DNA of 64,000 bases from Lishizhenia tianjinensis. GTDB lineage: Bacteria; Bacteroidota; Bacteroidia; Flavobacteriales_D; Crocinitomicaceae. The translations under genes and the position numbers were made by a program. The notes beneath the pieces were generated by a model, which saw only the letters and a program-made list of their open reading frames with translations, ran no database searches and had not been told where the DNA came from. Position 1 is the stretch's first letter. Every line of letters starts with the position of its first letter. Positions 9,113 through 18,671 of this stretch are shown here, in pieces. The stretch spans positions 1,312,085 through 1,376,084 of the forward strand of contig NZ_FPAS01000001.1 in the NCBI RefSeq assembly GCF_900116425.1, given 5' to 3'.

Positions 9113-10861
9113 ATGAAGCGTATACTTTTGGTTTTAATGTTGGTCTTAACGGGATTTTGTGCACAAGCGCAAAACAAATTGTTGGCCCCAAAAATAGACA
9201 GTATAACCCTTGATTATAGAAGCAGTGGATATGCACTCGACTCCGTAGACGTTGTATATGGCGCCAACGAAAACTTGAGACCTTCGGGGTTTAATTTGCC
9301 CGAATTTGGTTTAAATGAATTGTTACATCAGCGCGATGCTTTAGGGGCTAATTTGGCTGGTTTTAATTATTTGCAAAGACAGGCCTCCACTCCCATCTTG
9401 ATTTCTCCGCTTCCCTACATTGGGTTTCAGTACTCTTTTGGTGGATCATTGACACAAAATTTGGATGTTCAATATAGTCAAGCATTGAGTCCGAAAACCC
9501 TTTTAAACATCCATTACAACAAAAAGAGCAGTGATGGTTTTTTACGTTCATCTAAATACGCTGTGAACGATGTTAACGCTGTTTTGATTCATAGAAATAA
9601 GCACTACAGTACCAAACTAGATGCGAAATACAGTGCCTATACTTGGAGCGAAAACGGTGGTATGTCTGAAGATAGCTTGCTCCAAGATTACATAATTAGC
9701 TTTACACCGGTGAATAAATCGTCTGCCGAATCAACGGTTAAAAAAGCAGATATTTCTTGGGAGAATTACTTGAACTTAAGTGGAGATAATATGATAAAGA
9801 CGGGGTTTTATCAGGTTACGCGTTATGAAGTGATCAACCGCCTGTTCACAGACAATGCTCCAACTCAGCTCACAGACACCTTCTACATAGACTCAAATCG
9901 CACCCGAGACCAATACCAAACGGCTTCTATTAAGAATGGTGCAGGTTACTTTTTCTCCTCTAAATATTTTGAAATAAATGCTAGTGTGAACCACCGTTAT
10001 TGGAGTAATCAAAATTTAAACCGCTACTTTGACACCACTGAAATATTTTTAGCTTCTGAACTTTATGCTGGGTTTGAAAAGTTTAACCTTCACAATACAT
10101 TCTATTTTAACCTAGTAGGGGCAACTGGTGAGATTAAGAACTATACACGTTTGCAGATGGCCCTCCCCCTATTTGACTTAAACGCGAAATTAGACATTAA
10201 CAACCTTTACCCCACTCCTTACCAGCGTCAACATTACGCCAACAATTTCCAATGGAAACTCACGAGTCTATCCCCTCAACAAATCATTACTTTGGGTGGA
10301 GATCTTAAGCTAAAAGGTAAACTAAATACCGGCGTTGGTGTGGATGCAACGACAGTAAATAATGGTTTGTATTTTATCAATAACACTTGGCGTCAAGACA
10401 CCCTAAACACGGTAAGTGCTGTTCGTATCAATGCCTTTGTGGACTATAATCTGGGGAAACTTCATTTGTCGCACAACCTAGCTTTCAACCTCAATTCGGC
10501 CAATTTCAACTTCCAACCCAAGGTGATTTCTTCCAATAGAATCGCTTACAAAACGCCGATTTTTAAAGCTGCTAAATTAAAAATGAACTTAGGTTTAGAC
10601 CTACAGTACCTATCAGAATACAACTCTATGCTTTATTTGCCCGAAATGAGTTTGTATTCCCCCCTTACCGGTGCCCAAAGTACAGGTAATTACGTGTTGG
10701 TTCATGCCTTTGCCGCTATAGATTTGGATCCTTTTAGGTTGTTTTTTAGAGCGGAGAATGTTTCGAGTTTATGGAACGATGCAAGGATAAGAGTGGATGA
10801 GGAGTATCCTATTATGCCTTTGTTTGTGAGACTTGGGGTGAGTTGGGACTTTTTTAATTAG
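9113..10861 (+). CDS. Putative outer-membrane porin (Porin_10-like)
   Basis: 582 aa. A clear signal peptide (residues 1-20, ending AQAQ) is followed by long runs of alternating aromatic and polar residues typical of an outer-membrane beta-barrel. The C-terminal part (FRAENVSSLWNDARIRVDEE, then LFVRLGVSWDFFN) resembles the putative-porin family of Bacteroidota (Porin_10, DUF-type). It has no plug domain, so it is not a TonB-dependent receptor. Substrate is unknown. A TATATTTG -7-like box lies at 9081-9088. It is transcribed alone as far as can be seen. Confidence 0.75.
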   Translation: MKRILLVLMLVLTGFCAQAQNKLLAPKIDSITLDYRSSGYALDSVDVVYGANENLRPSGFNLPEFGLNELLHQRDALGANLAGFNYLQRQASTPILISPLPYIGFQYSFGGSLTQNLDVQYSQALSPKTLLNIHYNKKSSDGFLRSSKYAVNDVNAVLIHRNKHYSTKLDAKYSAYTWSENGGMSEDSLLQDYIISFTPVNKSSAESTVKKADISWENYLNLSGDNMIKTGFYQVTRYEVINRLFTDNAPTQLTDTFYIDSNRTRDQYQTASIKNGAGYFFSSKYFEINASVNHRYWSNQNLNRYFDTTEIFLASELYAGFEKFNLHNTFYFNLVGATGEIKNYTRLQMALPLFDLNAKLDINNLYPTPYQRQHYANNFQWKLTSLSPQQIITLGGDLKLKGKLNTGVGVDATTVNNGLYFINNTWRQDTLNTVSAVRINAFVDYNLGKLHLSHNLAFNLNSANFNFQPKVISSNRIAYKTPIFKAAKLKMNLGLDLQYLSEYNSMLYLPEMSLYSPLTGAQSTGNYVLVHAFAAIDLDPFRLFFRAENVSSLWNDARIRVDEEYPIMPLFVRLGVSWDFFN

Positions 10862-11048
10862 CAATACATTGAATATACGGGGTACTACCATGTGAATATT
10901 ACAGTAATAATAGTACACTTAGATTTTTTATAATCCCTTGTAAAGATTAAAAGTATCAACTTTCGACCACCTTCACGCAAACAACCCTTTGTAAACCAAT
11001 ATATTAAGATTGGTAAAATAATGTATATTCAATAAATTATTCTTAACT

Positions 11049-11080
11049 TATGGTGATCAACCTAAAATCTTATCACCATG
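11049..11080 (+). promoter_or_regulatory. Hairpin sequestering the start codon of the transposase-like gene
   Basis: ATGGTGAT at 11050-11057 is perfectly complementary to ATCACCAT at 11072-11079, with an extra U-G pair at 11049/11080 and a 14-nt loop. The right arm contains the ATG start codon (11078-11080). In RNA this would hide the start codon, which is a classic way to keep transposase-type genes poorly translated. The structure is seen; regulation is inferred. Confidence 0.55.
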
Positions 11081-11905
11081 AACCACCAAAAGTTCTACAC
11101 CACCTACTCCTCCGAAGATTCCTGTCTTCAAATTTTTAAACACCACTACGAAAAAAAACTCACCCATTGCTCGAAATGTGGAAATAACAAATTAACATGG
11201 TCTAACTCCTTTCATGGATGGAGATGTTCAAAATGTTCAAAGAAATACTCTCTAAAATCTATTTCCTTTATGAAGGATAGTAATAAAAGTTTTAAAGACT
11301 GGTGGGAAATCATTCATTTGATTTGTCACTCTAAAAAGTCTTATTCCATAAATGAAATTTATAGAATATCTCAGCAAACACGCTATGAAACCGTGTATCA
11401 TATGGTATTAAAGATCAGACAAGAAATGGGGAAGATAAATCAAATTGAAAGTAGCCAATATTACACGCCAATTAGGTTTGACAAGCGTAAACAAAGCAGA
11501 CAAAATTATACGAGAATGACTCCCTACCATTTGATTGTAACCTATAAAAAGACAAAGGGTAGAAAACAAGATAAAATTCGACTAACGCTCTCTAAATCCG
11601 GAAGAAAGAAACTTATCTTGGCCTTAAAAAAATGTTCCTCAAACTATCCATTCCCCAAACTTCTTCATGCAAATAACACCCTTAAAACTACAGAATTAAA
11701 ATGCTTAGAGAAATGTCCCATCCTTCCCAAATGGGAAAATAAATTAAGGAATAATATTATCAAACTTATAAAGGGAACCTATCATCAATTACAGACTTTA
11801 CATTTACAGGGAGTTTTGGACGAATATTCCTTTAAATACAATTACAGATATGCGCTTAACACTAAGGGGGAATTATTTATCTCAAAAGCGCTGATTTATT
11901 TATGA
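11078..11905 (+). CDS. IS1595-like transposase relative, catalytic triad not visible
   Basis: 275 aa. The N-terminal zinc ribbon has two Cys pairs (CSKCGNNK and CSKCSKK). The central helical part (KSYSINEIYRISQQTRYETVYHMVLKIRQEMG) and the C-terminal GTYHQLQTLHLQGVLDEYSFKYN stretch match the general plan of IS1595/ISXO2 transposases. However, the usual DE-Y-GG segment is replaced by a basic run (IRFDKRKQSRQN) and no clear second catalytic Asp follows. I see no flanking terminal inverted repeats. It may be a decayed or domesticated transposase; the intact frame favours retention. Its 3' end overlaps the convergent peroxidase gene by 10 bp. Confidence 0.6.
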   Translation: MNHQKFYTTYSSEDSCLQIFKHHYEKKLTHCSKCGNNKLTWSNSFHGWRCSKCSKKYSLKSISFMKDSNKSFKDWWEIIHLICHSKKSYSINEIYRISQQTRYETVYHMVLKIRQEMGKINQIESSQYYTPIRFDKRKQSRQNYTRMTPYHLIVTYKKTKGRKQDKIRLTLSKSGRKKLILALKKCSSNYPFPKLLHANNTLKTTELKCLEKCPILPKWENKLRNNIIKLIKGTYHQLQTLHLQGVLDEYSFKYNYRYALNTKGELFISKALIYL

Positions 11906-12852
11906 ATATTTGTATCCGTTAATGCATTTAAGAAGGAAATTAATTGAGCCTCTTTTTCAGGATTCAATTTAAACCCTGTTATTAAGGTATCTGTGTTTGG
12001 GTGACCTTCGCCTCCCCTACTATAATGTTGAATTACCTCCTTTAAACTCGCATACTTTCCATCGTGCATGTAAGGTGCTGTTAGCGCTACATTTCGTAAA
12101 GATGGAATTTTAAACTTCCCCTTATCACCGTATCTTCCTGTTACTTTGTACCTCCCCTCATCCGGGTAATCCTTGTACAAGCCATTATTTTTAAGATCAA
12201 AACTTGTGAAATTGGGTGCTGGGTGACAAGCTACACAATTCAATTCTTCAGAAAACAACCTCCAACCTTCTCGTGCCTCCTTGTTCAAAGCATTTTTATC
12301 TTTCCCGTAATAATATAAATCAAAGGGGGATGCATAAGCCACTAATGTACGTTCATAATTTGCCAAAGCACGCGTTATCACATAGGCATCTAAATCTCTT
12401 TGAAAAAGTTCTTGCGACTTAGCATTGTATTTTGGTTTCAACTCTTCAATCACTTCCTTCATACTCGCCCCCATTTCTCGTTGGTCTAGTAGAGGAAGTA
12501 ACACCTGCATTTCTAAAGTTGGAACCTGCCCTTCACCCATGAATTTTGGACTAAAAGCCGCATTAATTAATGAGGGGGAATTTCTTCCCGCCTGTCTTCC
12601 ATTCACACCTCTTGAAAAAGCAACAGTATCTGCAAAGGCGTGATCAGGCATGTGACATGACGCGCAAGCAATGGTATTATCCACGGATAAATCCTTATCA
12701 AAAAACAACTCTCTACCGAAGGCAGCAATTTCAGCATTTGCAGTATTATCGGCAGGGTATGAAATTTCCCAAGGAGTTATTTTTGTTTGAACCTCATTAC
12801 ACCCACATATAGAAATGAGTAGTACAGAAATCAAAAAGATTCGTTGCATCAT
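11896..12852 (-). CDS. Diheme cytochrome c peroxidase-family lipoprotein (MauG/CCP-like)
   Basis: 318 aa. The signal peptide has a lipobox-like end (ISICGCNE, Cys18), so it is probably anchored in the periplasm. Two CxxCH heme motifs are visible: CASCH at residues 63-67 and CVACH in the second half. The family segment FKIPSLRNVALTAPYMHDGKYASLKEVI lies near the C-terminus. Members reduce peroxide or oxidise partner proteins using two c-type hemes. It overlaps the upstream symporter gene by 4 bp (ATGA), so the two are translationally coupled. The substrate and partner are unknown. Confidence 0.85.
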   Translation of the reverse strand: MMQRIFLISVLLISICGCNEVQTKITPWEISYPADNTANAEIAAFGRELFFDKDLSVDNTIACASCHMPDHAFADTVAFSRGVNGRQAGRNSPSLINAAFSPKFMGEGQVPTLEMQVLLPLLDQREMGASMKEVIEELKPKYNAKSQELFQRDLDAYVITRALANYERTLVAYASPFDLYYYGKDKNALNKEAREGWRLFSEELNCVACHPAPNFTSFDLKNNGLYKDYPDEGRYKVTGRYGDKGKFKIPSLRNVALTAPYMHDGKYASLKEVIQHYSRGGEGHPNTDTLITGFKLNPEKEAQLISFLNALTDTNIHK

Positions 12853-14249
12853 CCCTTATCTGTCTTTGCAATTATAGTAGAAACAGTGGCGTCACTTGTT
12901 ACATTGGCTACCGTTCTAAATCTATCTAAAAGTGGATCTATAGGGTAAATCAATACAACCCAGAATGAGTTTAAACCTACCGATTCTAAAACGATCATAA
13001 GCATTATCAAACCAGCACTTGGAACTGCTGCCGAACCAATTGAGGCTAAAGTTGCAGTTGCTACAATACCCAATTGTTGTTGAAAATCTAAATCCACTCC
13101 AAAAACTTGAGCTAAATAAATCACCGCAACGGATTGATACAGCGAAGTACCATCCATATTTACCGTTGCTCCTATCGGCAATACAAATCGTGTTACACGT
13201 TGAGGAACCTTTAAGGTATCTTCCACACACTCTATGGTGACCGGTAAGGTTGCTGCACTAGAAGCCGTTGAAAAAGCAAGGAATTGGGCTGGACTCATCG
13301 CGTTGAAAAATTCTCTATAACCAACCTTAGCACCAAACAACCTCAATAAAAGCGGATAAAATCCGAAAATCAATAAGATTAAACCGAGCAATACAACCAA
13401 GGCATATTTACCCAAGCTGTAAAATATTTCAAACATTTCATCTGGTGTATTGGCCATTTTTGCCAAAACACCTGCCATCAAACAGAAGATAAAATAAGGT
13501 GAAGCAATCATAATAATGTCTACCATTTTTACAAAAGCTTCATTCATTCCGTTCACAAAATTGATAACAACTCCAACTTTTTCATTCGGTAAAAAGGCTA
13601 ATACAACACCAAAAAATATGGCGAAAAAGATAACCTGTAGCATCTCTCCTTCAGAAAAAGCTTTGAACAAATTGGTAGGAACCATATCTACAAGAGGTTG
13701 TAAGGGGCCTCCCATTTTCTTTTCAGCCGCACTCTTTTTGGCAACTACATCTTTATAATCTGCAGAGGCTGTATCTGAAACCATCACAGATTTTATCCTG
13801 CTGATTTCTTCTGGAGTGGCTGATGCCATTAAGTTTTTATTATCCTTAACCTCAACCTTGTTCTCCGTCGCCCACATCTCATACTCCAATCGATTTTGGC
13901 GCGCCATGGCTTCATCGTCTGTTTTCCCTGGATTAAAAAGATTAACCAACACCAATCCCAAACTAACTGAAATGACGGTTGTAACTAAATAAGTAAAAAG
14001 TGTCTTACCTCCCATTTTACCTAAAGAACCAATGTTTTCTAAACTAGCTACACCACCTATTATTCCAAATAAAATTAAAGGGATGGCGATGAATTTTAGG
14101 GAATTGATGAAGATGGTTCCAAAAGGACCTATCCAAGCTTTGGTAAAATCGTTCCATCCTAAGTAATTCGATGCAATAGCCCAGATCACACCTAAGGCCA
14201 TAGCAATCATAATACGCCAATGCAATGCCATCTTCTTCTTTTCCTTCAT
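12849..14249 (-). CDS. Dicarboxylate/amino acid:cation symporter (DAACS/SDF family)
   Basis: 466 aa integral membrane protein. It contains the family signature around AFSTASSAATLPVTIECVE and the substrate/ion region LPIGATVNMDGTSLYQ, followed by the second hairpin-containing helices. These transporters import glutamate, aspartate or C4-dicarboxylates with sodium or protons. An unusually long hydrophilic insert of about 70 residues (roughly 110-180, rich in Lys/Glu/Met) lies before the TNLFKAFSEGEMLQ helix. It is first in a two-gene operon with the diheme peroxidase. The exact substrate is not visible. Confidence 0.9.
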   Translation of the reverse strand: MKEKKKMALHWRIMIAMALGVIWAIASNYLGWNDFTKAWIGPFGTIFINSLKFIAIPLILFGIIGGVASLENIGSLGKMGGKTLFTYLVTTVISVSLGLVLVNLFNPGKTDDEAMARQNRLEYEMWATENKVEVKDNKNLMASATPEEISRIKSVMVSDTASADYKDVVAKKSAAEKKMGGPLQPLVDMVPTNLFKAFSEGEMLQVIFFAIFFGVVLAFLPNEKVGVVINFVNGMNEAFVKMVDIIMIASPYFIFCLMAGVLAKMANTPDEMFEIFYSLGKYALVVLLGLILLIFGFYPLLLRLFGAKVGYREFFNAMSPAQFLAFSTASSAATLPVTIECVEDTLKVPQRVTRFVLPIGATVNMDGTSLYQSVAVIYLAQVFGVDLDFQQQLGIVATATLASIGSAAVPSAGLIMLMIVLESVGLNSFWVVLIYPIDPLLDRFRTVANVTSDATVSTIIAKTDKG

Positions 14250-14304
14250 AAAATTGTACTTGTGGGGACTAATATAAGTAAAATACGAGAGCTAGAAAGT
14301 CAAC

Positions 14305-15372
14305 CTACTGGTAGCTCTTTGCTCGTAAATAATGATCCATAATGGTAAGAGCGGCCATAGCTTCTACGATAACAACTGCTCTTGGAACAACACAAGGATC
14401 GTGTCTTCCTTTTCCTTCCATTTCTACAGCCTCTCCTTTCGCATTAACCGTTGTTTGCTTCTGCATAAGGGTTGCAACCGGTTTAAAGGCAACCTTGAAA
14501 TAAATATCTTCTCCATTGGAGATCCCTCCCTGTATGCCTCCGGAGTAATTGCTTTGGGTAGAAAAATCCGTATTGAATGCATCGTTGTGTTCAGATCCCT
14601 TCATGCTTATGGCTTCAAATCCGGAGCCGTATTCAAAACCTTTCACTGCATTGATAGAGAGCATGGCTTTACCTAAATCGGCATGTAACTTATCAAAAAC
14701 AGGTTCTCCTAACCCTGTAGGAAGTCCTTGTATAACACATTGTATAGCACCACCAACGGTATTACCTTCCTTTCTTACATCTTTTACATAAGACTCCATC
14801 TCTGCTGCAAGATCAAGATCCGGACAACGAACATTATTTGTCTCGGTTAAGCTTAAATCTAACTCTTGGTAACTCTTCTCTAGTTTTAAATGACCGATTT
14901 GACAAACAAATGCACTAAAGTTAATGCCCTGTTGCCTTAAATACATTTTAGCAAAAGCTCCCGCTACAACTCGAGCCACTGTCTCTCTAGCACTAGACCT
15001 TCCTCCTCCTCTATAATCCCGAATACCGTATTTTTGATCGTAGGTATAATCTGCGTGTGAAGGACGGTAAGTATCTTTGATGTGACTGTAATCTTTTGAC
15101 TTTTGATTTTCATTGCGAATCAAAAAAGCCAAAGGCGTTCCTGTGGTTTTACCCTCAAAAACGCCCGATAATATTTCTATGCGATCTCCCTCTTTACGTT
15201 GAGTTACAATAGCACTTTGACCTGGTTTTCTTCTGTCCAATTCCTCTTGAACAAAATCCAAATCTACTGCAACACCAGACGGCATTCCGTCTATAATTCC
15301 TCCCAAACCTTCACCGTGAGATTCACCAAAGCTGGTCAGTTTAAAAAGTGTTCCAATAGAATTCCCTGCCAT
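14305..15372 (-). CDS. aroC: Chorismate synthase
   Basis: 355 aa, normal length. Catalyses the last step of the shikimate pathway, 5-enolpyruvylshikimate-3-phosphate to chorismate, using reduced FMN. The conserved [18 protein letters not shown] block near residue 13, the [15 protein letters not shown] block near 120, and the C-terminal [18 protein letters not shown] block are all present, so the enzyme looks intact. It lies 1 bp from the upstream phosphohexomutase stop codon and is probably co-transcribed with it. It supplies aromatic amino acid and quinone synthesis. Confidence 0.97.
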   Translation of the reverse strand: MAGNSIGTLFKLTSFGESHGEGLGGIIDGMPSGVAVDLDFVQEELDRRKPGQSAIVTQRKEGDRIEILSGVFEGKTTGTPLAFLIRNENQKSKDYSHIKDTYRPSHADYTYDQKYGIRDYRGGGRSSARETVARVVAGAFAKMYLRQQGINFSAFVCQIGHLKLEKSYQELDLSLTETNNVRCPDLDLAAEMESYVKDVRKEGNTVGGAIQCVIQGLPTGLGEPVFDKLHADLGKAMLSINAVKGFEYGSGFEAISMKGSEHNDAFNTDFSTQSNYSGGIQGGISNGEDIYFKVAFKPVATLMQKQTTVNAKGEAVEMEGKGRHDPCVVPRAVVIVEAMAALTIMDHYLRAKSYQ

Positions 15373-15373
15373 C

Positions 15374-16774
15374 TTATAAAATTTCTTTTTCTGTAACTCT
15401 CAACATCTGGCGAACTTCATCCAAATCTTTACCTTCCGCATAAACACGTAAAACTGGCTCAGTTCCAGATGGACGTATCATTACCCATCCTCCATTGTCT
15501 AAGAAAAATTTAAATCCGTCTATCGTTTGAATGTCCGTTACCTTATACTCACCGAATGATGCGTATTTGTTCTCTTTACAGTTCGCTATGATGCTTTGCT
15601 TCAATTCTTCCGTGATATGTAAATCACTTCTTTCGAATTTAAACGGTCCAACCAACTCGTAAACCTCATCAATTAATTCATTCAATGACTTACCTGATTT
15701 GGCCATGTATTCCCAAATAATCATTCCCATCCAGATACCATCTCTTTCTGGAATGTGACCTTTGGTAGCTATACCTCCCGACTCTTCTCCACCTAACAAT
15801 ACATCTCTTTCGGTCATTAAACCAGCGATGTATTTAAATCCAATTTTGGTAGTGGTAGAAGTTAATCCGTAGTGATGAGCAAGTTTCTCAATTTTGGGGG
15901 TACAACTGAAAGCGGTAATCACTTCACCTGTCATTCCTTTATGCTTCACTAAATAGTGAATCAACAATAAAATGATGTGATGAGAATCTACAAACTCACC
16001 TTCTTTGTTGTATAATCCTATTCTATCGGCATCTCCATCTGTTGCTAAAGCAGAGTCTATATCTCCTCTTTCTTTGATAAAGGCCTCTAATTCCTGTAAA
16101 TTCTTTGCAATTGGCTCTGGTGCTTGTCCCATGAAACTTGGGTTGTAATCACAATGCAAGAAATGCATATCTGGGAAGATACGTTTCAATACATTTTGTC
16201 CGGCTCCATACATGGCATCATACGCCAAATTCAATCCAGAATTTTTAATGGCATCTATATCAAAATTGGCTTTTACGTGATCTACATATTCTGTTTCTAA
16301 ATCAGCCGTTCTCAACTGATCTTCAGAGAGACCTTCTAAACTAACCTCCTTGTAATCATAAGGCATTTCATCTGGGATGATCGCTTCAACTTCTGCTACC
16401 TTCTCCGGAATCAATGGTCCACCAAAACTTGCTTTAAGCTTGTACCCATTATAACTTGGTGGATTGTGCGAAGCAGTAATAACCACCCCAATTCCACATT
16501 CATATCTGTTGGCTGCCAATGAAATCATAGGCGTAGAAACAAATCCATCTGCCTTAATAACCTGCACTCCTTCTTTAATGAAAACTTTGATTGCTGTTTC
16601 CATAAACAAAGCCCCTCCAAATCTGCAATCATGTCCGATTACTATACGAGGAGTTTCGTAATTTTCTTTCACCCATTGGGCAGTTGCGTAACTCACACGA
16701 GCCACATTATTGGTAGTATATGTATCTGCTATGATGGCTCTCCAACCATCCGTACCAAATTTAATTTTATCCAT
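15374..16774 (-). CDS. Phosphoglucomutase/phosphomannomutase family protein
   Basis: 466 aa with the four-domain alpha-D-phosphohexomutase layout. The phosphoserine loop [13 protein letters not shown] is near residue 102, the Mg-binding loop DGDADRIG near 245, the sugar-binding GGEESGG near 325, and the phosphate-binding loop [15 protein letters not shown] near the C-terminus. It interconverts hexose 1- and 6-phosphates; whether glucose, mannose or both cannot be decided here. Divergent from the cyclase gene at 16962, with aroC immediately downstream. Confidence 0.9.
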   Translation of the reverse strand: MDKIKFGTDGWRAIIADTYTTNNVARVSYATAQWVKENYETPRIVIGHDCRFGGALFMETAIKVFIKEGVQVIKADGFVSTPMISLAANRYECGIGVVITASHNPPSYNGYKLKASFGGPLIPEKVAEVEAIIPDEMPYDYKEVSLEGLSEDQLRTADLETEYVDHVKANFDIDAIKNSGLNLAYDAMYGAGQNVLKRIFPDMHFLHCDYNPSFMGQAPEPIAKNLQELEAFIKERGDIDSALATDGDADRIGLYNKEGEFVDSHHIILLLIHYLVKHKGMTGEVITAFSCTPKIEKLAHHYGLTSTTTKIGFKYIAGLMTERDVLLGGEESGGIATKGHIPERDGIWMGMIIWEYMAKSGKSLNELIDEVYELVGPFKFERSDLHITEELKQSIIANCKENKYASFGEYKVTDIQTIDGFKFFLDNGGWVMIRPSGTEPVLRVYAEGKDLDEVRQMLRVTEKEIL

Positions 16775-16949
16775 AGTTAGTTCTAATTCCTTGCTAAAAT
16801 AATCAATGCCCCTTAAAGACCTCTATTTCTGTTTAAGAAATAAGGAATTTTCTAGATGCTTAATACCCATTTCACCCTACATCCATCTAATTTTAACATC
16901 ACTTCATCTTAATCTTTGAGAGAGACAAGGAAATTTTGATGGAAAATGA

Positions 16950-16957
16950 TATATTCA
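16950..16957 (+). promoter_or_regulatory. -7-like box 4 nt from a GTG start
   Basis: TATATTCA at 16950-16957 matches six of the eight positions of TAnnTTTG and ends four bases before GTG 16962. If used, the transcript would begin at the start codon. No nearby in-frame ATG exists. Confidence 0.35.
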
Positions 16958-16961
16958 CATT

Positions 16962-18671
16962 GTGGAGAGATTTATAAACATTCTAGTACTGGATAACAAA
17001 GAAGAAAACATTGCTGACTTAAAACGCATTTTAAGTGGCAATGGTAATAATTTGGTCTTTGCCCAATCACCAGAAGATGTTTACGATGAACTTCGCAGAA
17101 GAGAGTTTGGTATTATGATCATCAATATAGATGATGAAGCTTTTGGTGGTTTGGCGTTTATCAAACAATTGGCCAAAGAAAAATTGGGGATAGATAGCTA
17201 CAAAATTATCACCTCGGCCAGAGATGTTAATGGCTACCAGTTCGTAAAAGGACTCAAACAAGGAGCCATAGATTACATCCATACGCCTTATAAAAGAAGT
17301 CTTACCAGAGCCAAAGTTGGAGTTTTAAAAAAGCTTTATTTTAAAGACCTTCGAATCAACCAATTGCTTTCGAATATTCTTCCAGAAAATGTTTTAAATG
17401 ATTTAAATACCTACGGTAAATTTTCGCCGCGAAGAATAGACGATGGAACCGTTCTTTTTACTGACTTTGTAGGATTTACAAAAATTTCTAAGGACATGCT
17501 TCCTTTGGAATTGGTAAAACAATTAGAAACCTACTTTACCAAGTTTGACGAAATCGTTGAACGTTACAAACTCGAAAAAATTAAAACGATAGGAGACGCT
17601 TACATGGCTTTAGCAGGGGTTACAGAAAGTAATCAGCACCCGGCGATTAGAGCTAGTTTAGCAGCAATAGAAATGCGCGATTTTATCAATACAAGAATTG
17701 CCATTTCTAAAGCCATGAATGAACCCTATTGGGAAATGCGCGTGGGTATTCACTCTGGTCCTTTAGTAGCGGGTATCATAGGCACCAAGAAAACAAGCTT
17801 TGATGTTTGGGGAGATACCGTAAACATTGCAGCCCGTGCCGAACAACATGCCGAACCCAATACCATTAACATTACCAAAGTAATTGCCGAGAAAATCTGT
17901 GATTACTTCAACCTTACTCACCGTGGGGAAATACCAATGAAATATGGTGGTTCTTTAGACATGTATACCCTTGAAACGATTAAAACGGAATACAGTTTAT
18001 ATGGTGAGGGTAAAATTGCTTGTTCAGAAATTCGCAAAAAGGCAGATCTAATGGAAATGGATTTTGAGCATGCGCGAAAAGACATACTCAACAAGTTAAA
18101 GACAAGCTTGCCGGAAGAACTCATTTACCATGACATTAAACATACCTTAAACGTAGAAAAAAGCGCCATAAGAATTGCTAAATTAGAAGGTTTGGTTGGT
18201 GAAGATTTGGTCTTACTCAGAACCGCGGCCCTTTTCCATGACGCTGGATTTATTTTACGCTACAACAACAACGAAGATATAGCCATTCAGCTTTTGCAAA
18301 CCATGCTTCCCAATTACGGCTACAACGCAGGACATATAGAAGTTATATCGAACATCGTTAAGAGTACAAAATATACGGTTCAACCCGAAACTCTTTTGGA
18401 AAAAATAATGTGTGATGCCGATCATGATTATTTAGGAAGACCTGATTATACAACAATTGCCAACAGACTTCGAAAAGAGCTGGAAGAAAAAGGCACGTCT
18501 ATGACAGATGAGGAATGGCTTAAATTCCAATTGGATTATTTAGTGAATACGCACAGGTATTACACCAATACATCTATCAACATTCGTTTAGGGGGTAAAA
18601 AGGAAAGAATCAAAGCCTTAAAAAAACAACTTAAAGATTTACAAGAACTTAGAATAAAGGCGTCAAAATAG
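16962..18671 (+). CDS. Adenylyl cyclase (class III) with pseudo-receiver and HD domain
   Basis: 569 aa, GTG start. Residues 1-125 fold like a response-regulator receiver, but the phosphoacceptor position holds Asn55 (IMIINIDDEAFGG) and the usual Lys before Pro is Thr (YIHTPY), so phosphorylation is unlikely. Residues about 155-350 are a class III cyclase: metal Asp in VLFTDFVGFT, second Asp in KTIGDAY, Lys and Asp for adenine recognition (EKIKTIG, FDVWGDTVN), and Asn/Arg in TVNIAARAE. All key residues are present. A C-terminal HD domain (HDIKHTLNVEKS, ALFHDAGF, CDADHDYLGR) follows. Synthesis of cAMP is predicted; the HD substrate is unknown. It overlaps the convergent gene by 23 bp. Confidence 0.85.
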   Translation: MERFINILVLDNKEENIADLKRILSGNGNNLVFAQSPEDVYDELRRREFGIMIINIDDEAFGGLAFIKQLAKEKLGIDSYKIITSARDVNGYQFVKGLKQGAIDYIHTPYKRSLTRAKVGVLKKLYFKDLRINQLLSNILPENVLNDLNTYGKFSPRRIDDGTVLFTDFVGFTKISKDMLPLELVKQLETYFTKFDEIVERYKLEKIKTIGDAYMALAGVTESNQHPAIRASLAAIEMRDFINTRIAISKAMNEPYWEMRVGIHSGPLVAGIIGTKKTSFDVWGDTVNIAARAEQHAEPNTINITKVIAEKICDYFNLTHRGEIPMKYGGSLDMYTLETIKTEYSLYGEGKIACSEIRKKADLMEMDFEHARKDILNKLKTSLPEELIYHDIKHTLNVEKSAIRIAKLEGLVGEDLVLLRTAALFHDAGFILRYNNNEDIAIQLLQTMLPNYGYNAGHIEVISNIVKSTKYTVQPETLLEKIMCDADHDYLGRPDYTTIANRLRKELEEKGTSMTDEEWLKFQLDYLVNTHRYYTNTSINIRLGGKKERIKALKKQLKDLQELRIKASK

